A stretch of DNA of 64,000 bases from Nymphaea colorata (GCF_008831285.2 NC_045149.1:21458535-21522534), one strand, 5' to 3'. Shown: positions 12,925-25,225, counted from the stretch's first letter. Notes: generated by a model from the sequence alone, not told the origin. Numbers and translations: made by a program.

Positions 12925-13654
12925 CATAAGGCATTTTAGTCCCATTTAGTATTTTTCTTCGTTTTTTTTTTCTTTCAAGTGTCAATGTGGTCTAAATCAT
13001 TGGACAAGACCAATTTTGCTGGATCTGGCACTTAGTACCATTGTTTGTTAACCCTAATTAATAGATGAATGAAGTATCAGTAATACTGCTTCTAGTTATA
13101 CAGAGTTACTTTTCCACTTGATCAAATGAACAATATTGATTACGAATACAAAGTTTCATGCTTTCAAATATTATATTCGTCATTTACCTTGATCCCTTCT
13201 GTTGGGTACTTATTAGAAAAAGAAAACAAGATTAAGATCTCTATCATGGTTTCTCGGAGATAAAATATTCCCGAACACGACTTTCTTTCAAAAGATTCTC
13301 TGGAGTTAGCGACAGGGCACCTGCTTGGGCCGCCATTTCTAGAAGGGCAAAGAGTGTGCGATTTTCTCTTGGCTTGATGTGGAGAAAACAAGAACAGGAA
13401 AAAGAAATGAATAGCAGATAAGGTGAAAACAGGATAAGTACAAATTGAATAAAGCAGGAAAACGAAGAAAACGCGTCCAACCCCACATCCACAGCAACTC
13501 CCTTTCGACTTATTTTCAAAAGATGATTGGCCACAATTATGACCTGATTGGCTTTCCTGCATGAGAATTTACTGTCATGACGCATGTAGACAAGGTTGAT
13601 CACGAAAGATATGACGATGCTATCATGGTGCTCTCACGTATGATTCATAGTCAC

Positions 13655-14000
13655 GAGCAGGGATGTCCACAGATCTGATTTAAATGGAATGTGTTCTTGA
13701 TTTATTGAATGTTCATATATTCGGATTCGAATTCAAATTGAAATTCGCATAAAGAAGAGTCCTTACCATATGTCAATCTGATTTTTAAATTCACAGTCCA
13801 AGCCAGATATGATTCTATTTGTACATTTGAAACCGAATACTACTTTAAAATGCATGAACCAATCCAAACAGCATTATGGTATGTTAAGAACTGACCTTCA
13901 AATTATTGCATGATATTGGGTATGGGATATTTATATGAAACTAAATCTGAATTCAAGTCGGAATCCAATCGGATCTTTGTCTAAATTGGGTGTCAAGATG
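13655..14000. repeat. Degenerate GGATTCGGAT-type dispersed repeat
   Basis: Repeated motifs such as TTCGGATTCGAATTCAAATT and AATCCAATCGGATC in an AT-rich background. Similar stretches occur at 14703-15065, 28890-29135, 45690-45865 and 58575-58740. No terminal structure or coding capacity was found. Confidence 0.45.
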
Positions 14001-14702
14001 AGATTTCATTTCTTAAAACTTAATCCGCACTGTATTCTTAATCAGGTGTTAAACTTTTTTCATATGTAACTCGGAGAAACATGAGTTCTTTATCATGGGC
14101 CTTACGACTTTCAGGTGAACGGGAGGCTAATCCCACTGCTTAAGTGAATGGCGAAGCTTCTTCTCCCCTTTAACTTCATTTCTTCAGGATCTAGGGCTGC
14201 TTTTGGGGCCTCGGACATATAATATAAGACTTTGGTTGTTTGTTTCACTGAACAAGAAATTAAAATCATCTTGTGAAAATGGCAAAAGTAGATTCGGGCT
14301 TAAGGTATGCTCTGGATGGATTCAATATGGTGTGAGATGGCAGTAGCATATATGGTTTCTGTGCAATTACATGTCATTAACTATATATATAGAATTAAGG
14401 ATCATATTCAATGGCCTAGAGATATACTTTAGCTCGTAGTATGCCAACACTTTTAGCTTCTTTGGTGAACAGTGAGCTTTTCCCTTTAGTCTTGACTCTT
14501 TTCCTTTATGAAATCATGTCTTTAACCAGTTTAAGCACTTCATTGCCGTGAAGTTAAATGGACGCTTGAGTGAAAGCCACTCTTTCTTTGCCCAACACCA
14601 ACTCCAAGATACCTATAACTAGAAAAGTTTATCCGCTTATTCCTTTTCCTCCCTTTTAATAAATGCAACAGTTTCTTTTCCCATCAGAGTGTCTCCTTCA
14701 TA

Positions 14703-15065
14703 GGGATGGAAAAAAAATTCATATCCGATTAAGAAGTGCCATTGAATTCGGATGTAATAAATGGCATTCGATTGGATTCCGATATACATAAATATCTAAT
14801 CAGATTCGGATATGGATTCAGATCGGATTCTTTTTTAGACAGATATCTTATATATAGTGCTATTAAATTTTGAAATTTGGCAAAATTCGGTTTGAAATTT
14901 GGATTCGGATTTGGATATAAATATAAGGATTGGATTTGGATTGAAAAATCGGATTTCAGATTCGGATTCGGATATAACTTTTCTTTATTCAAATTTGAAT
15001 CTGAATATATGAATATATGAAAAAACAGATATGATTAATGATATATCTGATTTGAATCTGAATTA
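14703..15065. repeat. Degenerate GGATTCGGAT-type dispersed repeat
   Basis: The densest copy of this family: more than ten variants of GATTCGGAT or GGATTTGGAT in about 350 bases. The apparent minus-strand reading frame with a Pro-Asn-Leu repeat is a by-product of this periodicity. Confidence 0.5.
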
Positions 15066-15742
15066 ATTTAACTCTTAGTAATGCTACTTTCTCATTATCA
15101 TTGCTTATTTAAAGTATTTGGGAACTCCAAGTTAATGAACAGTTTCAACTGTTTTAAAAAATATTAAACAATTACAAGTAGGAACCCAACCTGTAACATG
15201 TTCGCAAATACACATTCCAATGTTTAAAAATTTGTGTTCAGCCACCTGTGTTGAGAAAATGGTTTCCGATTCACCGCCCGAATTACAGTTGACAATGAAA
15301 ATTGAAAGAGGCAGAGTAATACACGCATTAATGACCCCAAAAAAAACAAACAAACATACCCTTTCTTGCATTTTGTAGCGTCTTATATCTCAAATCTGAG
15401 GTGATCTGAGATATTGTAAAAGGGTCCACAGATCGGTTGTCTGATCCTCCCTACCCGATCCGCAGTTTTTTGCATTCAGTCAATCCACCACATGGAAGGC
15501 ACTGCGGATCTTAGATTACCTCCTATTCGAAATCTAACTGTTAAAAGCAACCTTAGGCTAGACATTTACTGCATAAATTTTTTGCTAAGGAACATTGATT
15601 TATCTTATTATTGCAATGGGTTGGGTGCATGTTGGGCTACAGACAGCCGCCTAAGTTTGGTGTGGGCACCGCATATGGGTTGGGTAGGTCTGATTCCAAT
15701 GTTATTATAGTAAAACTTTTGTAAGGGATTACTCGGGCTTGG

Positions 15743-15791
15743 GTGGGGCAATTGCCCACACCAACTGCAACGTAGCTCCGCTACCACCACT

Positions 15792-15831
<40 letters not shown>

Positions 15832-16035
15832 ATGGGGCATCTTCGTTAGGGGTGGAGCCAAGGTAAGGCTCGCATGTGCTCTGGCTCCACCTCAAAAAAA
15901 AATTAAAATTTACATACAAATTTAAAAAAAATTCACTTGGTCTATATAAAAAATTTGGAAAATGATATTTTGACCCTAATCAAAATTTAAAAACTTTAAT
16001 TCAACCTCCTCATAAAAAATTTCTGGCTCTACCCA
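15743..16035. mobile_element. Copy of the GGGCAATTGCCC / GCTCCGCC repeat family
   Basis: Contains the palindrome GGGGCAATTGCCC at 15745-15757, then GTAGCTCCGCTACC, a (CT)n run, GGGGTGGAGCC, an A-rich segment and, near 16018, AATTTCTGGCTCTACCC. The last motif also ends the element in TOZ intron 13 near 39650-39668, indicating a shared family. Boundaries are approximate. Confidence 0.4.
15795..15828. repeat. (CT)17 microsatellite
   Basis: Perfect CT run of about 17 units lying inside the GCTCCGCC-type repeat. Confidence 0.95.
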
Positions 16036-16689
16036 TAATATCTGCCTTGGTAGTATATACAATGCATTCAATCTCAAGTTGTTCTTGGTACTTCCAAAAT
16101 CCTCAAAGCTATTATTCAACAGCATCATTCTCAATTTGCAAATCGCAACCCATCTCCTCCTTTGCACCATTCGTACGGGGGCATTCTCTCCTACTTTGGG
16201 CCTTATTGACAATGAAGGTGTAAACTGATATGTATTGGCTTCAAAGTCCTATATTTTATAAGATCGAGAAAGGAGGACGGAGCACTTTCAAACTAATTTC
16301 TCCTCTCACACATGGCATTTGAAAGCCCGCGGATTGAAAACCTCTCGGATCTGAGATTCGAGACAATCAAACTTGCCTTTAGGCTGCATTTCATGGCATC
16401 GATTAAAACTCATATCCTAGGTGATCTTGAGATCATTGTGGATCTATTGTTGAATCCCCTTCCCAGTCTTTGCATTGAACCGTGGATCTGAAATCTACTG
16501 TTTGATTAAAGAGTGGTTTGCACAGCAGGGGCCATCAAATGCGATGTCAAGGTTTGACATTCGTTATTCACACTCATATACATGTTAAACTTTTCCTCTT
16601 TATTTCATGTTCATCTTACTCCAAAGACAGGTATTTATTGATTCCACTTAGCTCTCTCCCTCTCTTGCAACCAGTTAGGTAGGTCGCGC

Positions 16690-16980
16690 ACATTAACCAT
16701 ATCCTTGGTTCGAGTCTTGGAGGGTAATATCCTAATAGTATTGAAGATCATTTGAGGTGCTGCTATAAAGACTAAGTATAACAACCCGACCCACTCCTGG
16801 GCTCGGGCCCCTAGTTCGGCGGATCACAACCCGCCCCCTAACAGTACAGCTTCAGTCTCAAAAGGTTAGAAACCATGACAATCATCTCATTAATGACCCC
16901 CTTTATAAGTCCTTAAAGATCTTTCACAATCTTCAATATAAGACTAAACTTATGGCTGGTTCATGGCCCCCTCCTCCTCT
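16690..16980 (+). repeat. SINE-like box B followed by CCCGACCCACTC repeat
   Basis: GGTTCGAGTCT at 16707-16717 matches a polymerase III box B, though I could not find a convincing box A upstream. From about 16780 the sequence has CGACCCACTCCTGGGCTCG and TTCGGCGGAT, similar to both halves of the duplicated segment at 51160-51480. The limits of either element are uncertain. Confidence 0.3.
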
Positions 16981-17539
16981 CTCTCCCTCTGGCGTCTTTG
17001 CCCTTTCCCTACTCAAATTTTTCAATTCAACCAACCTGAAATTGTTCTTTATTCTTCCCAAATCTACATGCAAATCTACCATTCAATGGCACCAATTCAC
17101 TTTGCAAGCCATTCTTATGAAGCGTTAGCCACCTTTTTCCTCATTGAAGATGAAGGTGTGGTGCATACTACTTTCAACCTGAAACAAAACCTGAATCGTG
17201 GAAGGGTTTCCTTTTGAGTAAGAATGCTGAAAGGATGAAACGGAACTGAGATATTATTATTGGAAGATCTTTGAACAAGGCGAGTGCAAACAAAGGGGGT
17301 TTGCTAGAACAGTAGAACTTTACAAGCCGTTGTTCTTTGCTTAATTACCAAGAAAGTCGATTCCTATGTGCTTAGTTTTTTTTAGGGCATTGATTATTCT
17401 AGATATTATTAGTTTGTTGATGCCTCCATCCCTTTAGTAACTCTTCATTGATAAAGCGACAGATTATTCAAGGCTCAGATGATCAAGCTATGATTAGTTT
17501 GTCATTTTCCATTACTAAGTAGAGTTAACTATAAATAGT

Positions 17540-17625
17540 AGGATCACAACACTCTAGTTGACAGGTGTACCGTACCCCACCGAAGTTCCAATGCATCCTA
17601 AGCTCTTTGGAGGCACAAAGAATGA
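17540..17625. repeat. Fragment related to SINE tail at 46070-46150
   Basis: The segment with TAGTTGACAGGTGTACC, then AATGCATCCTAAG, aligns with TAGTTGATGAGTGTACC, then TGATGCATCTTAGG in the SINE-like element at 45970-46160. No A or B box is present here, so it is probably a truncated copy. Confidence 0.35.
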
Positions 17626-17794
17626 GAGGGCCTTCGAGTAGGCGGTGGATTGTTAACTTTCTACTCACCTAGAAGCAGGGTTAACCCAATGGCAGTGGCA
17701 GTAGACAAGGAAAGTGTGTTACCTACAAAAATTAGGTGGGTGCAATGTAAAATGTTAAACATTGAGCACCTATATGCAAATCCATTGAACGTTA

Positions 17795-17819
17795 TGTGTG
17801 TGTGTGTGTGCGTGTGTGT
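17795..17819. repeat. (GT)n microsatellite
   Basis: About 12 GT units with one interruption (GTGCGTG). Confidence 0.9.
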
Positions 17820-18331
17820 TGCCTATATATGTAACCACGGAAAAGATAAAATTGTGAGAATATATGTGCAATGACCCTTATCTACTTGCAAACCAAAAAA
17901 AAAAAGACTTAGGAACGATAAATCATTATAGTTCTGATTTCAAAAATGTATGCATGAAAATGTAGTCATTGTAGGTATATGATTCTTTTCAAATCAATTC
18001 TATACATATATAAAATGTTATAATCCAACCTTTCTTATAGAATATGTTATCACATATTGACCATAAGTCTTGAGAGTCTCAATACCAGTATGTAAACGGT
18101 CCTTAAAATTTTTTGTCATTCTTAACATGAGACCATCGTCAAGTCCTTCATATTCATGAAATAAAGAAAAAACACACTTCCTTGTTTGTGGAACTATAAG
18201 TGTTGTCGAACTTTTACTCTCAAACCAATGTTGATAACCAAATTTGCAGAAATTTGATATAAGCAAAAACATTTAGTATGAGACATGAGTATATAAATTA
18301 ACCTCTCAAATCCTTTTAAAATCTTTTGTAT

Positions 18332-18447
18332 GATATATATATATATATATATAATATATATATATATATATACATACATACATACATATATACATACATA
18401 TATATGTATGTATATATGTATGTATGTATGTATGTATATATATATAG
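18332..18447. repeat. Compound TA/TACA/TGTA palindromic microsatellite
   Basis: (TA)n is followed by tandem CATA units, a short TATATATA centre, then tandem TGTA units and (TA)n again. The CATA arm is the reverse complement of the TGTA arm, so the block can fold into a long hairpin. It lies about 230 bases upstream of the LINE scrap. Confidence 0.9.
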
Positions 18448-18681
18448 CTCAGCCCTATATGGTTATTAATCTTTTTTAGAACTTTAGATACAAAACTACC
18501 ACCAAGCTATTCCAAAAGCAAGATGTTAAATAATTAAAAGATGGCTCATGCAAGGATCTTTGAGGTAAGACGCGAAGTTTTAAAGGCGAGGAACATGTAA
18601 CAAGTACCTTCTCTACAAAATATTGAGTTTAAAGATTCATGACAACGTTAATCCGAAGAAAGAGTTAACTATACCCAACTT

Positions 18682-18780
18682 GTGTCAATTTATAAGTTAA
18701 AAGGCGCAGTATGGTGTATACGATTTAGACCAATAAGTCTTAGTAATTTGGTGCATAAAATTATCACAAACATTCGTAGA
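18682..18780 (+). mobile_element. LINE (L1-type) reverse transcriptase fragment
   Basis: The frame at 18724-18774 reads FRPISLSNLVHKIITNI. This closely resembles the RPISL(C/S)N...YKIISK block of plant L1-type LINE reverse transcriptases. Only about 20 residues are recognisable. The sequence before it does not continue in the same frame and the frame after it runs into an AT microsatellite, so this is a decayed, truncated copy. Confidence 0.55.
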
Positions 18781-18829
18781 GATGCCATCCTTGGCCTGTC
18801 GTTGCAAACACCTAATAATAACGACGAAA

Positions 18830-18832
<3 letters not shown>

Positions 18833-18862
<30 letters not shown>
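18833..18862. repeat. (AT)n microsatellite
   Basis: About 14 AT units just downstream of the LINE scrap. Confidence 0.9.
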
Positions 18863-18864
<2 letters not shown>

Positions 18865-20090
18865 AGCCCACATTCTTATTTCAAAATTTGTATCTTAGGG
18901 AGTGTTTGGGTAGCACCCTAAGATCAGGTTTTGGAAGCAAAACTAACTTGATTTTGCCTAAGATCAGGTTCCTAGTAGCTTATTCATAGCAATTTGGATG
19001 AAAATCCCACTAAGCGCAGCTAAAAAGAGCAAAACTCCAAAACTATAAGCGACCTCTTTACACCACCCTTAGACCACCAGTCTCATCCGATAAGAAAATT
19101 TTATTCCCTTGACTTTATGAAAAATATACAGTTTTCAAATTCACCTATCAAAGAAATCAAATTTCTGTTGATAATCTTTCACTGGAAAACATGAGATTTA
19201 TGTGGAGAAACGTGGAAACCTTTTCCCCAATCTGATACAACAACTGCTAAGAATATAACAATTTTTCATGAAAAAAAAAATGGCCCTTATCTGTCATAAT
19301 AGAAAAGGGGGTGGCGCCTCCCATTTTTATCTTGTTTTACGGCCTCACTTGGTCGACAACTGTCAAGTAAGAGTCCTATTTTATCAGAACTCTAATCAAA
19401 AGCATAAGTTAATTTGACTGTTCTCTTTCAAAATGAACAAAGATTTAAATTATGAATTTTGTCTTGACCTAATATGACATGATTTAACTTGCCATTTTGG
19501 AGACACTCTCTGCGTGTTTAGGGTTTGAAATCGCAGAAGTGTTCCATGTAATTGAAAAGGAGGACTCCCCATTAAGAAAATGTTCCTTGTAATTGAAAAC
19601 TAGGGGCGTTTGGCATTGTTGGCTGACTCGAGTTGGTTTGGAAATCATTCAAGTAAACTCGGATCGCTAAAAGACTAGGCCATGAATCTCGGCTTGACTC
19701 ATTCTGACTCGCTTGATTCAGGTTATTTTAAAACTCAAACGAGTTGAGGGGTCAACTTGCTGACCCAGGGTCATCTACCAATCTGAGTCCTAGTTATGGA
19801 TTTGTCAACTATATCGTTTGGTACCAGTAATAGGTCTACGGAAGCAAAGTGTCCTGCTACCAAGCATCCTCTAAAGGTTCGTGAAAAAAGTTTACGCTGC
19901 CACTGAACACTGAACCCATTGTGAAAACCTTCCATACCAAGACTGGTTTAGTGACCTTTTGAACCTGTTTAGATCTTTTGCTTATGCTTACATTTCTAAA
20001 TTTTGACAAAGAAATTCAATACCCTACACTTTTCCGACGGAAGAACCGGCTCTGTCCGGTCCGATTCGGCATTGAGAAGACGATTCACGT

Positions 20091-21122
20091 TCAAAAACTG
20101 ACGTGGCCGTCCGAGTTGCAAAGCCGATCGCCGTTGCCCGCAGCACTGCCCTCCGCCGCTGCGTCGTGCGCCGCCGATCGGAGCTCCGCCTGGCGGACGA
20201 CGTCCCAAAAGAAATCCGTCAGGACGGCCTCGTAGCCCGGCATCTTGGCGTAGCCCGGGAAATAGTTGATGTCGATCACCAGGTAGCGGTTCCCGACCCT
20301 CACGTCCCTGATGACGTCGAAATTGAAGAGGTTGAGGCCCAGCGCCCTCCTCAGCCCCCTCGCCATTTCCTCCATGAAGCTCAAAGGCGGCATCGCGCTC
20401 TCCCGCAGGTCCTCGTAGTACTCCTCCTCTCCCCCGCGGCGGCGCTCTGTCATGTTGGAGACCTGCGAGAACGAAAGTGAGCCCACCGGATTCCCCAGCT
20501 TCTCGGCCGACACGTTCGGCAGCGACTTGCGCTTCACGTACCGGACGTGGTCGCCGGCGACGAACGCCTTGAAGATGACGCCGTCGTGGTTCACGAATTC
20601 CTGCAGCACCAGAGGGGGCCTCAGCTTCGCCAGCCCCGTTGGGTTGAAGACGAGCGACATCTTGTGCGACTTCGCGCTCCCGTCGGCGACCAGCGGCTTC
20701 GCGATCACCGGAAACTCGAGACCTGCGAGACTCTCCAGGGTCTCGGCGTCGTAGATGACGATCTGCTTCGGGATGCCGAACGTCTCGCTCTCCTGGGGGA
20801 TCTGGAGCTCCGACACCGCTTGCAGCATGGAGATTCGGTTGTGCAGTCGCTCGATCGCCTCCGGCGAGTCGATGACGGCGGCGCGTGGGTATTTCTCCAC
20901 GAATTCTCGCAGCTGGTTCCGCCATTCCTCGCCGTAGAGCTTGTGGATGACACAGTCAAAGGGCCCCTGCTCCGCCAGCGGCCGACCGGCGTCGATGCGA
21001 ACAAGATCGATTCCTCGCTCCTTCGCGCGATCGACCAGTGATTGCTGGATGAAGCTCTCTTGCTTCTTAGGCGCGAGCGCGTAACCGACCCTGTACCTCC
21101 TCTTCTCTCCATCATCAGCCAT
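20091..21122 (-). CDS. ITPK1: Inositol-tetrakisphosphate 1-kinase (ITPK1 type)
   Basis: Single-exon gene of 343 residues starting [10 protein letters not shown]; the ATG is at 21122-21120. ITPKs phosphorylate inositol tris- and tetrakisphosphates with ATP. Plant ITPK1 also makes 5-InsP7 and feeds phosphate signalling through InsP8. Seen here: the N-terminal YALAPKKQ segment (14-21), the IDSPEAI..LHNR block (84-95), the ATP-grasp core with [14 protein letters not shown] (142-155), and RKSLPNV (198-204). The metal-ligand set is Asp269, Asp284 and Asn286 ([15 protein letters not shown]). All expected active-site motifs are present, so the enzyme should be active. Arabidopsis ITPK1 (about 319 residues) is also intronless, so lack of introns is normal for the family. 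The coding region is much richer in G+C than its flanks. The last 25 residues are Ala/Gly-rich and poorly conserved. It lies head-to-head with TOZ, 4.7 kb away. Confidence 0.96.
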   Translation of the reverse strand: MADDGEKRRYRVGYALAPKKQESFIQQSLVDRAKERGIDLVRIDAGRPLAEQGPFDCVIHKLYGEEWRNQLREFVEKYPRAAVIDSPEAIERLHNRISMLQAVSELQIPQESETFGIPKQIVIYDAETLESLAGLEFPVIAKPLVADGSAKSHKMSLVFNPTGLAKLRPPLVLQEFVNHDGVIFKAFVAGDHVRYVKRKSLPNVSAEKLGNPVGSLSFSQVSNMTERRRGGEEEYYEDLRESAMPPLSFMEEMARGLRRALGLNLFNFDVIRDVRVGNRYLVIDINYFPGYAKMPGYEAVLTDFFWDVVRQAELRSAAHDAAAEGSAAGNGDRLCNSDGHVSF

Positions 21123-21143
21123 CGGAAGTCCCAAAATCTTCTA

Positions 21144-21169
21144 AAACCCTAGAATCAACGGAAACCCTA
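21144..21169 (-). promoter_or_regulatory. Pair of telo-box motifs in ITPK1 leader
   Basis: AAACCCTA occurs on the plus strand at 21144-21151 and again at 21162-21169, i.e. TAGGGTTT in the sense of ITPK1, 22-47 bases upstream of its ATG. Telo-boxes are common near transcription starts of plant growth and translation genes. Function here is inferred. Confidence 0.45.
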
Positions 21170-23805
21170 CGAAGCCGTTTTGCTTGGAATCCCACCTCCA
21201 ACGACGTTCTTCGATGCAAGAATCTGCTGCGAACTTCGCAGCTAGTCTTTACCTTCCGATCTCGATCTGTGCCGAAGAACACTAGCCATAGTTCGCAATA
21301 ATACGACTTAGCTTCAGAATAAAAAACTAAACACTGAAAAGAACCCGAATCCAATCTCAAATCTCATCGCAAGCAAGAATCCAATACTCTTATTCTTTAA
21401 CTTTCAAAATGTCCCAGCAAGGCTGTAATTGGGGGCGTAAAACTTTTTGCTCAAAGCGGATGAAATATTTCAAGAAACAATAGCCGAAGTCTTAGGTCCG
21501 GTTTCTTAAAGGACATGAACAACACGACCCTCCCGAAAATTTCAGGCCCTTTTCGTCTTCCCACCTGAAAATCATAAAACCAGATTCCAGCAACTGATCG
21601 GAAATCAGGATTTCACAAGCTCTGGTTTTCGCAGAATTATGTTTTAATTTTAAGGGCCACCGGACACATCTACGGTTTCATCTGCTAGCCCGGATGGCCG
21701 GCAGAATCAGGTAACTGCTAATTTGGAGCTTCAGATTGTATGCTCACTCTGTAACCAGCTCTCTCTCTTTTTCTTATGTGTGTGTGAACATTGTAGAGGA
21801 GATGGAGTTTACATACGGAGGAAGAAGGAGCAGAAAGTCCATCTGCCACGTCCGAATAGAAGCAGCGGCCATCATCTGAGGCCTACCATCACCATCCTGC
21901 GTATGCTTCTTCCCTTCCCCTTCAATCTGGCCATCTGACTGGTTCACCATTTTGCTTTCGATATCGATGATACAGGCCTCCTCTTTATATATAGGCAGAT
22001 GCGGGGGGCCCTCATTGCACAACGCCATACTTCTTCAGTTTTCTCTTCCTTTCTCACCGCAGAGAAAGGAAGAGAATACTGCAGCGTCAAAAAATATCAT
22101 AGATTTTGTCATGGTTAGCTCTGCAGCTGAAGCAGATCTGATTCCATCTGCTCCAAACTGATTTTTAGCATTTCTACCATATTTAGTTCCTTGCACACAT
22201 TAGATGCAACTTGTACTAAAATCAGGAGAGGAATAAAGGGAAGAAAGTGAGAATATAAAGTGTTGGCAACTTGATCAAACTGATAGAGATGATCCATGGG
22301 CCACCAACTCATGGTTGGAATAGAATCATCTGAAAAGATGCTTTGATTCTCTCCCAAGAGATAAGTCCTGTTCTTATAGGCCCTACAAAAAGGATAAGAA
22401 CCCATTAGTTTCAATAAAGCTTCATTATTAAATGAGAAAGAAGTAAGAGCAAGATGCTGCTTGAACTCCTTTCCAACTAAAGTTCTTCTCTTGCAAGAAA
22501 GGACATGCTATGAATTTGAAAGTTAGAGCAAATTTTGTCTGAGAAATTAGTTGTTTGGATGGAATGACAGGAGATTTCCAATTCATTGCAACACTTGAGG
22601 ACAAGCAGTCCAAACTCGCAACATGATCAGATCTTGTTCGTGATTTTCTTGTGAAACCCTTTTGATTAATTGTGCATGTAATCATTTTCTAATGCTCAAA
22701 AAAGTAAAAACTAAAAAGAGATATATGCATGGACAAATTGTCCCAATTCATTCCTTCTTGTTCTTTCTTCATTCTTGTTCTTTTCCCTTTTTTTTCTAGC
22801 AGGCCTCATTAGAATATTGAACCAAAGAGGCCATGGGTATAATATTGCAACTAACTTAACCATCAAATTATTTCATTCAGCCTTAATTAGAAGACAGGTT
22901 AATTTGTAATCACTGACGATGCCAAACTGTATTATTAGTTCTACTGCATATAATCTATGTGTATATGGATATGAAAAAGGGGATTGATGAAAATGTGTTC
23001 TCACTTGACAAGAGGAAATACAGTTAGACACTGATAGGGCCACAAAGTATTGAACGAATATAGTTCCTTTGATACCAAGAATACGCACAAACATGTTGTC
23101 GCCTAAATTAGTTCAGCAAGCTATACATTCTTTTTGTAAAATTAATAGAATATTCCATGTTTCCCCAAAAAGGGAATTCCATGTCTTAATCAAGCACTTC
23201 TTTACATGCCTTTTATATGACTCAAGCTTTTTTTTTCAATCCCTTTCTATTTTATTCGCTCAAACAATACTTTTACCTCTGTATAGCTGAAAAACTAAAA
23301 TAAAAGGTGATTTTATCAACGGACTACATGTCTGTCAAATGCATGTGAAAGAGAGAGCAAGAGTTGGCTCAGTTGGCTCAGATAAAATGAGAATGCATAT
23401 CAAAATTTAAGGACAATAAGTCTCCTAAATACAAAAAATGGGGATAAGAAATCTCTTAGTTACAGTAACAAACCGTAAGATCGAAGCAAAAGAGGAAATA
23501 TTCAAAACAACGTATAGAAAAAAAAATAAGAGGAGTGAAAAGAGAGTAAAAGGACAGAACGGCAACATCACCCAGCCGCAAAAAAAAGACAGCTGAATGG
23601 CAAAATAAACATTTCCATGACAGACTTGGTGAAGAGAGAGAAAGAGAGATAGTAAGAAAGTTACGGTTTTAGGAGGGCGCTGGGCCATCAACGGCTGCAG
23701 CCCCAATGGGGATTCGAGACAGTGACATCTGGCCCTCAAGATGAGACTTGGTTATATACGTTTCTATATTGCACAAAAAATTCATCCACAGGTAATATAA
23801 TAACA

Positions 23806-24034
23806 TGCGGTGACCGAAGGTTTTGGGATTAAACAATAATAAAATAAGAACCACAGTCAAATAATTTACTTAGTCAAAGATGTCCCATTGGCGAAGGTAA
23901 AAATGATATTCATGTTGCTATTATTGCTGTGAGCATGTGGTGACTGATGGTTTGAGGACTCGACAATAGAATTGAGATCCACACACAATGAATTTACTTA
24001 GTCCAGGATTTCCCATTGGCGAAGGCAAAAATGA
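23806..24034. repeat. Diverged tandem duplication, 128-base period
   Basis: Segments ending CCCATTGGCGAAGG start at 23884 and 24012. The preceding about 75 bases also align (GGTGACCGAAGGTTTTGGGA with GGTGACTGATGGTTTGAGGA). The second copy runs into the minisatellite at about 24060. Confidence 0.75.
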
Positions 24035-24059
24035 TTGTGTCAATTTGTGTATGCAGACC

Positions 24060-24700
24060 ATTGTGATCAATATATTCATTTAAATGACAAAAGAAGCGTC
24101 TTTGTTTTCGAGTCTCGCCCTTTTCGTTTTGTAATACCTTTGTCATTACTTCATATCCTTGTTATCTCAAAACTCTTTCGATATCTCATATACTACAAGA
24201 CTTGTTTCGTTATCTCATATACAAGACTTGTTTCGTTATCTCATATGTTGTTTTGTTATTTTATACTACTGCCATTATCTCGTATCTATGTTGTTATCTT
24301 ATATGTTATAAGACCCGTTTTGTTATCTCATACCCTTTTTGTTATCGAAGATGCTATAAATCTCGTTTCGTTAATTCATACCTTCATCGTTATTTCAAAC
24401 GTTGCAAGACATGTTTTGTTCTCTCATACCATTGATTATCTGAAATGCTATAAGATCTCTTTATTTATCTCATCCTTCTATCATTATCTCAAACACTAAT
24501 AATCGATTTCTCATGTTATACGCTATTTGTAATGTTATACTCACGTCGTTATCTCAAATGCTATGAGACGTGTTATTTGGTCACACCCATTTCATGATCT
24601 TAAACGCTATATGGCATACTGTCAGTTTCTTATATTGTAAGCTATAGGATGTGTTATTCGGTCTCGCATGTTTCTTTATTATAGACACTACAAGACATGT
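24060..24700. repeat. Degenerate minisatellite (GTTATCTCATA-based)
   Basis: More than a dozen imperfect copies of a unit containing CGTTATCTCATA, often followed by TGCTATAAGAC and TGTTTTG, with irregular spacing of about 20 and 40-60 bases. Open frames across it encode a Phe-Val-Ile-Ser-Tyr type repeat that simply mirrors the DNA period. No flanking transposon ends were recognised. Confidence 0.8.
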
Positions 24701-25225
24701 GTTTGTTAGGGTATGAAAGTAAATATACATATTGTACATTGTTTACCATATTTAAAAGTTCATATATTAGTAATAGGGTCTACCTCTTGGTATAGGCTAG
24801 TTATGTGTACAAGGTAGCACTCAAAACTCGCTCTCCTTAGAGATGCATGTATATTCGTAATATTGTTATCTATTGGACTGATGTTTATATATTTGTAATG
24901 TTGTTATCTCTTCCTGTCAATTAAAAAGTAATAGTGCTCGTTACCATTGTCTAAGGAATGGCAGCAATATATTTATTTTTCTCATTTCTTTAAGTAACTA
25001 CCCCAATGCAAGGTAAAAGATTCTCAAACTTGATCTTGTGACGATGTGAAAACTTCATCCGTGGCATAGACTTAACCCCTTTTACATTATAATCCATGAC
25101 GTGATAACCATTAGCCGAACGACATCCAGTTACAAGCGAGCTGAAGTTCTCATCTAATTCTTTATTTTTTGTAGAGTACATAACTTATTCTCAGTACCTT
25201 GACGTATCATCTTTGCTACCACAAG

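Larger units (their letters stand above)
5209..20090. other. Gene-poor intergenic block of about 15 kb
   Basis: I see no credible protein-coding gene between the MYB promoter and the end of ITPK1. The longest open frames, such as about 96 codons at 6152-6442, have no recognisable domain and no consistent splice structure. The block holds CT/AT/GAA microsatellites, SINE-like elements, a LINE reverse-transcriptase scrap and dispersed repeats rich in GGATTCGGAT or GGCTCGGG motifs. These are listed separately. Parts not listed hold nothing I recognise. Confidence 0.7.
21170..25225. other. Intergenic region between divergent ITPK1 and TOZ
   Basis: The ITPK1 promoter and leader should lie within the first part (to about 22000). 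I recognise no other gene. Open frames at 21723-22414 and 22873-23290 lack domains. Two repeat structures occupy the right half: a diverged 128-base duplication at 23806-24034 and a degenerate minisatellite at 24060-24700. Confidence 0.65.

Noticed and set aside
19996..20925. 309-codon minus-strand open frame overlapping ITPK1
   Set aside because: It is a shifted frame of the GC-rich ITPK1 coding region, rich in Arg, Gly and Pro, with no homology.
24035..24499. 154-codon plus-strand open frame with Phe/Ile/Ser/Tyr repeats
   Set aside because: It translates a degenerate minisatellite; the peptide period mirrors the DNA period and no domain or start context supports a gene.
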